NCBI RefSeq assembly: GCF_963676685.1
Contig: NC_092344.1
Coordinates: 45,096,830 to 45,160,829 of the forward strand
DNA from: Mytilus edulis
Lineage: Eukaryota; Mollusca; Bivalvia; Mytilida; Mytilidae
Length of the DNA: 64,000 nucleotides
Reading direction: 5' to 3'
The position numbers and the translations under genes were made by a program. Position 1 is the stretch's first letter; every line of letters begins with the position of its first letter. The notes under the pieces are model-generated. The model saw nothing but the letters and a program-made list of their open reading frames with translations, was not told the origin of the DNA and ran no database searches. Of this stretch, positions 23,191-36,100 are shown in pieces.

Positions 23191-23364
23191 AAAATACCAA
23201 TCATGTGTCCACGCCCGGCATTTGCAGGCAAACAGCAAACATGCAACTCTTTATTTCAATTCGATTGAGCTATAATACGAACATAAAATTATCAGCAACA
23301 CTAAACCTAGTGGAAAACGGGAAAGGTGGACCTAAGTTGCTACGGTCAACAGTTATTATACCCC

Positions 23365-23640
23365 TAAATAATGACAGAAAAAAGTAAAATCACAAATATA
23401 CAAACATCCGAGGAAAATTCAAAACGGAATGTCCTTAATCAAATGGCAAAATCAAAAGCTAAATACATCAAACGAATATTTAACAATTGTCATATTCCTA
23501 AATTGGTGCAGGCATTTTCTTATGAAGGAAATGCAGGTTGGACCTTTTATTATATCTAGCTTAACCTCTCACTTGTATGACAGTCGCATAAAATTCCATT
23601 GTATTGACAACGATGTGTAAAAAAAAAATGGCACAATTAT
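23365..23640 (+). repeat. dispersed repeat of the gaaaattcaaaacgga family, copy 1
   Basis: It shares gaggaaaattcaaaacgga, acatcaaacgaat and tgtcatattcct..ggt with copies at 24925-25120, 25530-25790, 41975-42240, 50500-50650 and 63660-63860. Small open frames here are accidental. Confidence 0.75.
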
Positions 23641-23649
23641 AGGTAAAAA

Positions 23650-24920
23650 AGTAAAAAATTTGGCTACAGCACCGGTATTTAGTAATATAGTAGCAGGCTG
23701 AGAAATGTCTCGTGTCTCTCCCTAAGACATTATGTCTAGAACAGCATGACTATATCATCATGTTCCGTAATGTGAGCAATTTCTCTTGTGCCGACGGCTG
23801 TGATTTTCAGAAAAAGCGAAAAAATATTGACAAAGTTTATTGTTCAAAACTGTATGTTTCATTCTAATTGTTTTGTTTTGGCGTTGGTATATTGTCTCCT
23901 TAAAGACAGCCCATATCTTCTCTTATTTATACTGAAATATTTTTGAAGGAGACCGGTAATCTTTTACATGATAACTTTAGGATAAATTCGTATGATCCGG
24001 TTACGTACAAAGTTCTTGCTTCACCAGCTGTGACACCATCAAATCAGATCTGATGCAATTGCATAGTCACGAATTAAGTCAGTATACTAAATCATGGGGT
24101 TCTTGGTTGTGCTGCAAATCAGTATAATTGCGAAATTCGAGTAAGATTACTATCAATTTGACTGATAGATTAATTAATTTACTATTATATGACAAAAGGA
24201 ATCGTCATCAAAATAAATGTTGCGCTGACATATAATGGGTAGACTACATCTACATATTGAGTGACACAGAGTCCTTGCAAAAATGTTCATGACCGATGTT
24301 GTTACATCATAAATGAAAATGACGACTGGAAAACTATATATTTTATACGTAACAGAAACATCATTTTTATCGTTTCATTTTAATACTAAATTCATGCATG
24401 CACAAAAGAAACTTTCATACGTGTTGCAATATTATTGCCAAAACGAACGACAAAACCAATATTAAAAGATAAAAACAAAATCGCAAGCATGAAAAACAAG
24501 CTAAAGGTTAATAATGTTACAATAATACAAATGTCATTCCAATCTCCATAGATTCAACATGATAAAAATTAATCCTCTTTTATTTCAAACTTATCCCGTC
24601 AATATTCCCCACATCGTTGCTAGTAAAACATTATATACAATCAATCTTTATTTTACATCCTTTTATCGTTAACGTAACAACGACATATTTGAGCATCTAA
24701 AACCTGATTTGTTTTAGTTAATTATGCCATAAATTAGCACATTTAGACATATTTTATTACACATTTGAATTAACCAGTTGAAAAACAGCTTGTGTGCGAA
24801 AATTCATAAACAAATCACATTGGAATCAAAACTTATTGTATGATCTGAAAGAACACGAGAGACACTCTTGGAGAGTTTTAAAGGTCTGATGCGGGAAGAA
24901 CTTCTGCCCCTGACAAAGAA
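23650..24920. other. intergenic, nothing recognised
   Basis: AT-rich, no coding exon or bounded element seen. Confidence 0.4.
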
Positions 24921-24924
24921 AAAA

Positions 24925-25120
24925 TAACACCACAAAAAAACTGAACTCCGAGGAAAATTGAAAACGGAAGGTCCCTATTCAAATTGCAAAATCAAATGAA
25001 AAACACATCAAACGAGTGGACAACAACTGTCATATTCCTGACTTGGTACAGACATTTTAAAATGTAGAAAATGGTGGATTGAGGAACAGAGCCTCATTAT
25101 ATGATAGAAGTATAGCAGTC
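24925..25120 (+). repeat. gaaaattcaaaacgga-family repeat, copy 2
   Basis: Contains cacatcaaacgagtggacaa and gtcatattcctgacttggta. No coding content. Confidence 0.7.
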
Positions 25121-25529
25121 TAGATTTTATGGTTGAGCGACTTTGCACAATCAACATATTAGATTTAAATTCAACTTGTGTGTGGTTTTATATACATGTA
25201 ATATTTGCTGCTGGAACTTGCAAGCAATGATCACATCTGGATCATTTTCTTGTCATTGCATTGTAACTTCAATTGTGTAACTAATTGCCCAAGGCACACT
25301 AAAGTAATTTATAATACAGGAATATCGCTTTTTTATATATACAATATACAAACTCACAAATATAGCTACCTGTAAATGGGACGTGAGAAAAACATAGTTT
25401 CCTCAATGGATAAAGAACCTATTATTTAACTATTCTGTCTTTTATTTCTAAATTAACCAAGGGACCGATATCCTTGCCCTTTTTAATCACAAAGAAAAAG
25501 AGTGTATTCAACCAGTCATAAGTAAAATC

Positions 25530-25975
25530 ACAAAAATACTGAACTCAGACGAAAATCAAATTGAAAAGTCCCCTAATCACATGGCAAAATTAAATTACAA
25601 AACACATCAAAAACGAATGGATAACAACTGTCATATTCCTGACTTTAAACAGGCATTTTCAAATGTAGAAAACGGTGGATTAAACCTGGTTTTATAGCGA
25701 TTATAAACCTCTCACTTTGTTCGACAGTCTCATCAAATTCTGTTACATTTACATTAATGCGTAAACTAAACAGAAATAATAGATAAAATAGTCAAAATAT
25801 GGGTACATCAGTCATCATCGTGTTACGATTTTAAAAGAAACAATTTCGCGTGTCTGACTTCAGAAAATTTATACGTCATATATTTTTGTCGTTCAATGTC
25901 TGATATCAGCGTCACTGATGAGTCTTATGTAGACGAAACGCGCGTCTGGCGTACTAAATTATAATCCTGGTACCT
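25530..25975. repeat. gaaaattcaaaacgga-family copy 3, then antisense gcgcgtttcgtctac fragment
   Basis: 25530-25790 is another copy of the first family. 25905-25975 reads gcgtcactgatgagtctta followed by gacgaaacgcgcgtctggcg, the reverse complement of the repeat at 4630. Confidence 0.75.
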
Positions 25976-26129
25976 TTGATAACTTGTACAAACAATTTAA
26001 AAATTTTACATGGGCAATTTTAGCATACAGGGTTAAAAAAATCAAAAGTATGTAAGAATTAATTTCAGAAATAGATCGAGATTTAAAATAGTGCAAAAGT
26101 TCTATAGAATCCACAAATGGTTCATTCCA

Positions 26130-26600
26130 CTACGTGATTAACTAATTGTGACTGTTGTGGTTCAACGTATTTTCTAATTTATAATGGAAATATTACATAA
26201 TGACATAATATAGAGCAATAACATACTGACAGGATCTTTTAAAGTACCGAGTCACGTTATAAGAATCAACAAAACACAAAAAGTCGCATATACAAAACAC
26301 ACCAGCAAAAATGAAAGATAATACAAACACATTGACGAGATGTACAAGTACCGAGCCACGTTAAATAGATATCACAGAAAACAATCCAACAGTAAAAGAA
26401 ATATTAATAATAGAACAATGACAAATGAAATACAATATAACACGCTGTTAAGATGATAAACAACGTCAGTACGCAGAATCTATACATCAAGACCAACATG
26501 TATTATTTGTGAAGTTGATACGGAATATTTATCAACAAGGTCTTGGTACCTTACCGTTTTAAAACAATACGAGATCATATGATTTTACCAAAAAATCCCG
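26130..26600. repeat. low-grade repeat upstream of gene 2
   Basis: Two statements of accgagycacgtta (about 26248 and 26350), plus a stretch near 26490-26560 that resembles 51430-51520. It is probably an old dispersed repeat. No coding sign. Confidence 0.4.
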
Positions 26601-27125
26601 TGACACATCAAAATATTGACAATCAACAACTATAAAGCTGTTTGAAAAAAAAATTTAAATGTTATAGTGTCATAATACAGATATTTTAAGAGTTTTCTTT
26701 CATCATATAAAAAACTGAAATAAACAAACATAACGCTGCAAGAAACCACTTTTACATTTAGAGATAAGAAGCATTTAAATAGCTAATAGTGAAAGAAACT
26801 TTTTCGACAATAATAAACAAGGAAAACGTTAATCTATTTCGAAGGTCGTCCTATTCGTTGTATTTGAATATTACATATTAATTTTTCACAAAACATATGG
26901 AACTACTGTATTCCATATTGTCTTACGCATGTACTCTATTTGCAATCTCGATAGTGAAATGGTGCAACCTGTTTACAAGGAATCTGACATCACTGTTGCT
27001 AACTTCAATAAGCTTATCGTTGTTAAATGATAATTCTCGCTGTATTGTGCTGACAATTTATCATATGTCATTATGTTTTCTTAAGTAGAAAAAGCATTTG
27101 AATAAGAGATACAAATTTGGACGAG

Positions 27126-30100
27126 ATGAAGTTAGACATAAATTACATTTTTATTCCCTTGATATTTGTATGGACATTGTCGTTCTGTTGTGCAACTGAG
27201 GAAACTGACCAGGTAAATCATACTATTTATCTTTATAATTTGTTTGTTTCATTTTCATTCCCGTAGCTATAGGAGTGAATGTTCCCTAACAAATGCATTT
27301 TTAAAAGGAAAATTGTTATAAGCACAGAATTTTTTATTCATTTTCATATTTCCCTAAGGGTGACAGCAGAGTTGAAATAAAGTCACTTTAGACTTTTTCC
27401 GACCCGAAGCATACCCCTTGTCAAATTCTTACCGTGACCGTACTTGTGCATTCCAACTTTGGGATAAAAAAATTGGACGTTACATTAGATGCCGCGTATA
27501 TGGACGTCCATGGTCTAACATCTGTATACAGTGTCATTTTCAGTGTCCAGTAGTGACCTGTTGCCATACAAAATTTCTGTTCGTATCAAATGTTTCCCTC
27601 ATTTACGTCTCGTACTACCTCTTTTACATGTTCTACCTATTGTGAGCGTTGTTGTTCGCTATGAAGAATCCGTATATCGTCAGATTATCGGACTTCCAAT
27701 GGGGTCTAATTGTGCACCACTTATTGCGGACCTCTTCTGTATTTTTATGAATTACAAGTTATGACTAAAATCAGTAAAGACCCGTCGAAACAACATCTGA
27801 TTCAAAAATTTAATAACACGTTTAGATATTTTGATTATATATTGGCTCTCAATAATGTCGACTTCAGTAAGTACATTAAAGAGATATATCCTGCTGAACA
27901 GACTTTAAACAAAGCTAATACTAACAATGAACACTGCCCTTTCCTGGATCTGATATCTATATCTTTAACGAGAAGCATAATACCAAAATTTATGATAAAA
28001 GATAAAACATTGTTTAGATGGTTGCGATCCCTTGTCACCATCTTATGGTGTTTATTTATCTCAACTTGTTCGATTCGCTCGTGTATGTAACAACGTATTT
28101 CAACGAAAGAAATCTTTGTATAATTAAAAAATTATCATACCAGGGTTTTCAATATCACTAGCTAGTCAAAACATTTACTAAATTTTATCATGGGTACAAG
28201 GACATCATTCTTAAACATATACCAAAATGCAGACACCCTATACGTTCAGGTATTTCACATCCAATATTATATGGTAATATTCTTTACAAAACACAAAAAT
28301 GTCGGCATTCACCTCAAAAGCTAATATAACCTTTAAACAGACTTATTCGGAAAGGATGTAGTTACGATACTGTTGTCAAGTCATTAATAATTTTATATAT
28401 TGGTATTGCCTTTGATTTACTCCTGGGGTATTTGCATCATAAATAAACACGTTTACTCTCAAACCAGTTGTTGGCATGATACGGGTAATGTTCTTCTCTG
28501 CTAGTAGTCCTTTGTTCATCTGTGTATTATTGTCATTTTGTTTGCTTTTCTTTGTTACCTTTTCTGACATTGGACTCGGACTTCTTTTGAACTGAGTGTT
28601 ACTGGTCTTATTGATATGTGTTTCTTTATTCTACATTTTTGCGCCTGTGCCAAATATATATAGTTCATTAATATGGTTTGGAGTTAAGTGTGAAGTCCAT
28701 TGTCACTGAACTAGTACACAATTTTATTTAGGGCCAGCTATATGTAAAGACCACCTCTAGGTGCGAAATTTTCTTGCTGCGTTGAAGACTCATTGGTGGC
28801 CTTCAACTGTTGTCTGTTCTTTGGTCTAGTTGTTGTCTCTTTGATATATTCAAAGAAAACATTTTCATTATTTATATCAATGCAATTAATTTATTCTTTT
28901 AACAATATTGAATCGTTCAATATGAACAATAGCAACATGAATACTTTAAAATAATGTGTCATTGTAGGTACTACCATGTTCTTTAGAAAAGTCTTCTTGG
29001 TTTTTCATTTTTTGTTTTCCCATAAACAAGGCAGTTGCATTGGTTATATCGTGTGAATTGTTTCATATATTGTCATGTCAGACGTTTTTTTAAGCGCTTG
29101 TCCATATTTTTACAGTAATTTTAATTGACTTTACTTTATATTTACCTTAAATAATATACAACGTATTTATACTCAAAATCAACTAACCAATTGATGATTA
29201 AATAATACTAAAATAGAAAAACTGGCAAAAAAATTATTAATCTGCATATAAGATTGATAGATCATCATTACTTGCAACAATCAACATTGACCGCCTCCCC
29301 AAATAACAAAAAAAAAAAAACAACCAAAAAACAATTGCTTCGTGATTTAAATTTTACGCTAACGAAAAAATTCCCGCAATGTGTTCATTAAATTGTACAA
29401 TTCACATCAAATTACAATGTTAAGACTTTTAGCAAATACACCTAATTTCATAACTTGTGAACGTTTGATATATATTTTTTTATTATTCATGAATGAAGGT
29501 TTTATGCCTAACCTAAAACTGATGAAATTAATGATAGATATCATCTCGTTCAAGGATAAGTTACGATAAAATGTACTTATTTTTAAATGTTTTACTTTAG
29601 TGTTATAATGCGTTATTATCAGAACTTATCATATCTGTTAGATCTTTGAAGATTTCGCGGATTTCAAATTATTTCTAATAAGAATTATCAAAAACTAATT
29701 ATTGCACTGATTCCGTTATATTCCAGTTATCTATAAACCTAATTCGATACCGTTTATAACACCTACATCTGTAATTCAAAAAAGATTTCGGTTAAACTCG
29801 ATTTTTTATATTTTCATTTTTTATAATTTGCTTATTCATAAGCACTTCTGAACATGAAGAACAATTACATTCAATTCAATTTGTTAATACAAAATAATAG
29901 AAGATGTTCATGTAGACATACATCATGTGTACATGTGTTACGTTGTACCTCATATACTACTGTTGCTGTTATGAGAATTACAGAATACTACATGAAAAAC
30001 AAGATTTCGAAACTCGGAAGGATAAGGAAAGTTAATCTAACGTTTCACAACTGGTTTCATACAATTTTACAGAAAGAGAATTTATAAATGAAAAGATTAA

Positions 30101-33100
30101 ACATTTGTTTTTCTTTTGACTTCATCCTTTTGATTTTGAAATATCTCTTAACCCACACTTACAATATCTAAATTAGATTTCAAATATAGAGAATATACAA
30201 CTTTATTTGAAAATCACTAATCACTTTAATGAATCCCTCATGCACAATACAGCACACTTTATATATAGACTTTTCAAAAATGGCATACAATTATTATAGA
30301 ATTCTGGATAACTTTTCTCGTGTACCCCGTAGATTAACAACATATTGAAAGATAATCAACGTTTTATTCCTTAATTCACGTTATCCCGACATACATAGAC
30401 AATTCACTGTTGTATTGTTAAAGATTCCATGAAAAGAATGGGCTAAACAATAAAAACAAATTGCAATTTATTTCTTCAGATCTTCATCATCACCAGATTG
30501 GATATTATTACAGATGTTCGATATAGGTTTTCGGAAACAATATATACTCTGACAGTGTTTAATCCTAGCCATGACAACGAGACCTACATTGTTGATATAC
30601 CGTTTCCAAAAGAGGCTTTTATTTCAAACTTTACACTGTAAGTACGTGTATACCTATTACGCACTACAAGCTATACAATGTAAGTACGTGTATACCTATT
30701 ACGCACTACAAGCTATACAATGTAAGAAACTGCATATACAAAACATAACGCAATTTATTTTCTTAAGCTCATTTTCGATTCAACAAAATGAAACATTATG
30801 CAATTATTCGCTAAAAGATAATATATCAGGAAATCAAACTTTTGTTTATCTTCTATATAAAACACATGGTGGTGGCACACAAACCCAGTTGTACCTTATT
30901 ATAAACGTAAGTTATCTGAATAATTCTCAATCTAAACAAATTTAATATAATTTAAAGTTAAAACAATCATGTGAGACATTTTAAAGACGTCGTTTTTACA
31001 AAATAAAACTATTACGTTTTGATTGAACTGGCAAACAAAAACACATTTGAACTCAGTAACATATCAAGATTCTTTCCAACAGCACCACGAACACGGTGGG
31101 ATATGTATACATTTGGGTTAAGATCAATCGATTATTGTTGTTTAAGTAGTCTTTGCCATAAGGTAGTAAACTTATTTCCCCATCCCTACATTATGGCCCG
31201 CCAAGTAAACTAACATTGGAATATCTTGATGTGTCCCGTAGTTGTCTAAATAACTGCAAATGTTTTTTTGCGGTAATTCATGACAATAGTTGGTAGATGT
31301 CCTTGTCTGATAATATAGTTTATTAAGTCTTTATACACTTATAACAAATTTATTTATAAGAAATCAGTTTTGTTTTCGTCAGTGAAGAGATATTGATATA
31401 GTTAATATCTTTTAAAAAAACAACCTACTAGCTGTTAATACTAACTCTTAATTTTATACTCCTTTGAGGAATGAAGAACTGTTGGTCACTTTAACAGTAG
31501 TTCAAGCGTTGTTTGGTTATATTACTTTTGATTTGTCATGAGCGTGTTTAAAATTGTTTCATGAATCAACGCAACACGTTCTTTCTGTTCCATAATGTTC
31601 GATTAATTTAATCTTTAATTTTAAAGAATGATATCAAGATTATTGTTTTATATTGACCGTTGAAGAGTTGTTTTAAAACACAAAAGAAATATCTTCCTTA
31701 AGGTTAACAAGTATCCCTATCTAATAATCTTATAGTTTGTTTCTTGTAGAGAAGTTGGTGACGAGATATTACTAAGTAGTATTATAGGAAAAGACAGTAA
31801 GGATATTGGTACAATTTCCTGGAACACATCAGAAAGCGAGGAACTCACGGACAGCATGTCAGAGTAAGTGATTGAAGACATCAACAGCAGTTTTATACAA
31901 TGTAATGTCGAACTATGAGCTACAGTTTAAGACACACATAATACAATTGTGTACACATTTGTCCTCTAAACATTCTATTACCACTTTCACAAATTATTGT
32001 ATGAATTACGACTTCATTTTAGACTTCATTTAAAAAATGAAATGAACAAGAAAAACCCCGATTCGAAACTATATAACCGGTAACTGAAAATTAGGGAGAT
32101 CTTATTGGTCTTCCGTTGTATAAGCTGTTTCTCTTGAACATTGCACAAAAAAATTTTAAGTCTAATAACAAAAACTGACCTCCAAGAAAAAAAAATAGTT
32201 TCATCTCCTGATTAAACAAACTACTGAAGATTTGTTTTATCAGCTTTTTTTATGAACGCCGTAAAAGGTTTGGCTGACCGTTATGAATTATCTTTGTCGC
32301 AAATGACCACTGACATACAGTGGAGATCAGTTCTAACCTCTCATAAATTCTGTCAGAATCTGTCAGGAGAACTGTTCTAGAACAGTATGTAGAACTGTCA
32401 GCCTGACACCTTTTAGTCAGTTCTAGGTTAGAACTGTTCTAGCTAGAACTGATTTGGTCAGTTCTACCTAGAACTGATTTGGACAGTTCTAGCTAGAACT
32501 GATCCTGACAGTTCTACCCTAGAACAGTTTTAGACAGTTCTAGCTAGAACTGACCAAATATTTGGTCAGTTCTACTTCTAGAACAGTTCTACGGTTAGAA
32601 TTGATTTCAAATTCTACGGCTAGAATTGATTTATAAATTCTACAGCCAGAATTAATTTATAAATTCTACGGCTAAAATTGATTTATAAATTCTACGGCTA
32701 GAATTGATTTATAAGTTTTAAGAAATATTTGTCTTAATATAAAGGCTTCGGCAAAATAGCGATTAATATTATATCGTCGCTGTTATGCAAAAACCTCGTA
32801 TCTCAATTTTTTGCGGAAATCTTTTTATTGATTATTTAGAATTAAATATGTATGATCCACTGTATGTGAAAATATCTGATCTTTTAACCAATCATTAACT
32901 TGAGTTCTGACATGTGACGAAAAAGTGTAGTCGGATTGGCGAGACATTTTGTTGTGCGAAAATATCGTTTCTCAAAAGAAAAACACATGGCGTGGCAGCT
33001 GACATTATAATAGGTACAATTTTAGGTTTTCAAGGCTAATATAGCTTAGAAATAATGAAAAGCTTTGTAAAAACAACATAGCAGCAGAAATATTTGTTCA

Positions 33101-36100
33101 TCTTGGTAATTGATTGGTTAGCATATCAGATATTGTCGCATACAGTGGAACATACATATTTAATTCTAAATAATCGATTAAAAGATTTCATTTTTTTCTG
33201 CCTGGTGTAAAATTATCAAAACCTTAGATACGCGGTTTTTGCATAACAGCGACGATATAGAGTTTTGCTATTTTGCCGGTTTTATTTAAGATTTATAATC
33301 GGCAAGAGAACATGTTTAACCCCGCCATATTCTGTATGTATGTCAGTGCCTGTTCCAAGTCAGGAGCCCGTAATTCAGTGATTTTCTTTTGTTGATGTGT
33401 AGTATAAAATATTTGTTTTTCTTTCATTTTTTGTACATAAATTAGACCGTTAATTAGTATTATTTGGGGGGGGGGGAGGGTTATTATTTGAATTGTTTTA
33501 CATTTTTTATTCTGGGAGTCAGGATGGCTCGTTATCACACAACAAAATTATTCTCATTAACCAAATGTAATATCTGTTTGCGAGTAGTTTTCATACCTCG
33601 GACGGACCTGTTTAACAAAAATCTTTTGACCACATCAATCTAAACTGATCATTGCTGACTTTATTTGCTCTTCAGTCTTTCTGCAAATCTATATACTAGT
33701 AGCTGCACAGTACTTAAGTTTTAATTTGAGGTCAAGAGGGACTGTACTATACAAGTTACAGCAATATTGGAAAGGCACTGGCTACGGTTACATGGAAATG
33801 TAACAATAATAAAAATATTATTGTTACATTGGAGACTAAATGCCGGAATGCATGGTTGGGTAAGGACCTGTTTAATTACGAATGTAACAATAATTATTGA
33901 GGCTACGGTTACATTGCGTTATTGTTACATGAAAAAAGCAATGTACGATGGGACTAGTAATATATGTACTAAATAATAAAAGTTGAGGACATTTTATATT
34001 ACATACATTTATAACATACAATTTATTTACTGTAATTTTTTTTTATTTTAATACAATGACAATTTCTACAAATCCAGTAAGTTGTTTTTAAAGTCCGACA
34101 CATTTTTGATGAACGAAATTACGTCCTCCACGGATACGTGTACATACATAATTTCTTAGTATTTAAGTTACAGTTAGCAAACTTTGCTTTTGATTATCAA
34201 TTTGCGTCAAGTTATAAAGCTGTATGAAATGTATGTCTTGATATTGTTTCAGTTTCGTTTAAAACGCATCCCAAGTTTTATTTTTTTCACCATAAACAAA
34301 ATTGGTCCAAAGTATAATGACAGTAATACGAGTAGGTGTGCAGTTAAATACTTTACAAAAAGTGAAACCATTGAACTATATTTTTCGCCTTTGACAGTCA
34401 CACTCCTAATCTTGACCATCAATCAAAACCATTAATACGTAGTAAAACTATTCAAGTTGTACACCATTTGTTGAATAATAATATTTTATTATTCATCAGT
34501 ATTAAATTACAAGTATTGTTTAGTACATATGAAAGAATGAAGCAATACAACTATAGAAGATTGAAGTTTAATCAATCTAGCGTACATTGCTGTTTTTCGT
34601 GTAACAATACCGTAATGTAACCGTAGCCTCAGTAATTATTGTTACATTTGTAATTAATCGGTTCCTCACCCAACTTTGCATTCCGGCAATTAGTCTCCAA
34701 TGTAACAATAATATTTTTATTATTGTTACATTTCCATGTAACCGTAGCCAGTGCCTATTGGAAAACAATTTTGTTCGCATCAATTTATAGTGCCAGCATG
34801 CAGGGGTAGATCCAGCCATTTATAAAAGGGGGGTTCCAACTATATGTTCAAATTCAAAAGCATTGATCGTCCAAAAAAAGGGGGTTCCAACTCCTGAACC
34901 CCCCCCCCCCCCTTTGATCAGCCAATGAGCATGTCCTCTTTTTATTCAAAATATTGAATCATAAACAAATATCAGTAGTTTTCATACTTCAGACTGCATC
35001 AACCGAATCTTACCATATTTGCTTTTTATTTATGTAAATCTAAATAGCTGCGCAGTAATTCAGTTATAATTTTAGGTCAAGAGGGACTGTAGTATATAAA
35101 TAACTACAATATTGGATTTGAGAGTGACAGCATTTCCTATTTTTATTCAAAATATCGCATCAGAAACAAATATCAGTCATGTCAGTAGTTTTCATACCTC
35201 AGACTGACAGTAACATGTAATCATGTAACAAAATTATTTGTCTGCATAAATCAAAACTGACCATATTTGACCGCATCAACCAAAACTGACCATATTTGAC
35301 CGCATCAACCAAAACTGACCATATTTGCTATTTTTTATGTAACTCTTATAGTCGCATAGTAAATCTGTAATATTTTTATGTAAGGATGGATTGTAAAATC
35401 ATAAAAATACAAATGATAGAAATATAGGAACACAATGCTACCTAATTTCATTTGTATCAATTTAGAATGCCAGAATGTCCTCTTTTTATTCAAAATATTG
35501 CATTGATCATAAACAAATATCAGTAGTTTTCATACCTCAGACTGACTGGTATAACAAAATAATTTGTCTGCATCAACCAAAACTGACCATATTTGCACTT
35601 TATTATGAACATGATGTGAATCTTAATAGCCGCAAAGTAAATCATGTATATTTTTATATCAGGATGGATTGTTTAATAAAAATGAAAGCAACTATTGGAA
35701 AATAAAATTATGCTCACATCAGTTTATAGTGCCAGCATGTCCTCTTTTTCATCAAAATTTTGAATCGTAAACTAATTTCAGTAGTTTTAATATCTCAGAC
35801 TGACTCATGAATATAACAAAATTATTTGTCGCATCAACCAAAACTGACCATATTTGACAGCATCAACCAAAACTGACCATATTTGACCGCATCAACCAAA
35901 ACTGACCATATTTGCTATTTTTTATGTAACTCTTATAGTCGCATAGTAAATCTGTAATATTTTTATGTAAGGATGGATTGTAAAATCATGAAAATACAAA
36001 TGATAGAAATATGGGAACACAATGCTACCTAATTTCATTTGCATCAATTTAGAATGCCAGAATGTCCTCTTTTTATTCAAAATATTGCATTGATCATAAA

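Noticed and set aside
30571-30945. 124-codon open frame at the end of exon 2
   Set aside because: It is in a different frame from the VIT coding frame and only stays open because the 42-base repeat is a multiple of three.
33767-34819. Pair of similar proteins HWLRLHGNVTIIKILLLHWR on opposite strands
   Set aside because: They are mirror readings of the inverted arms of one transposable element.
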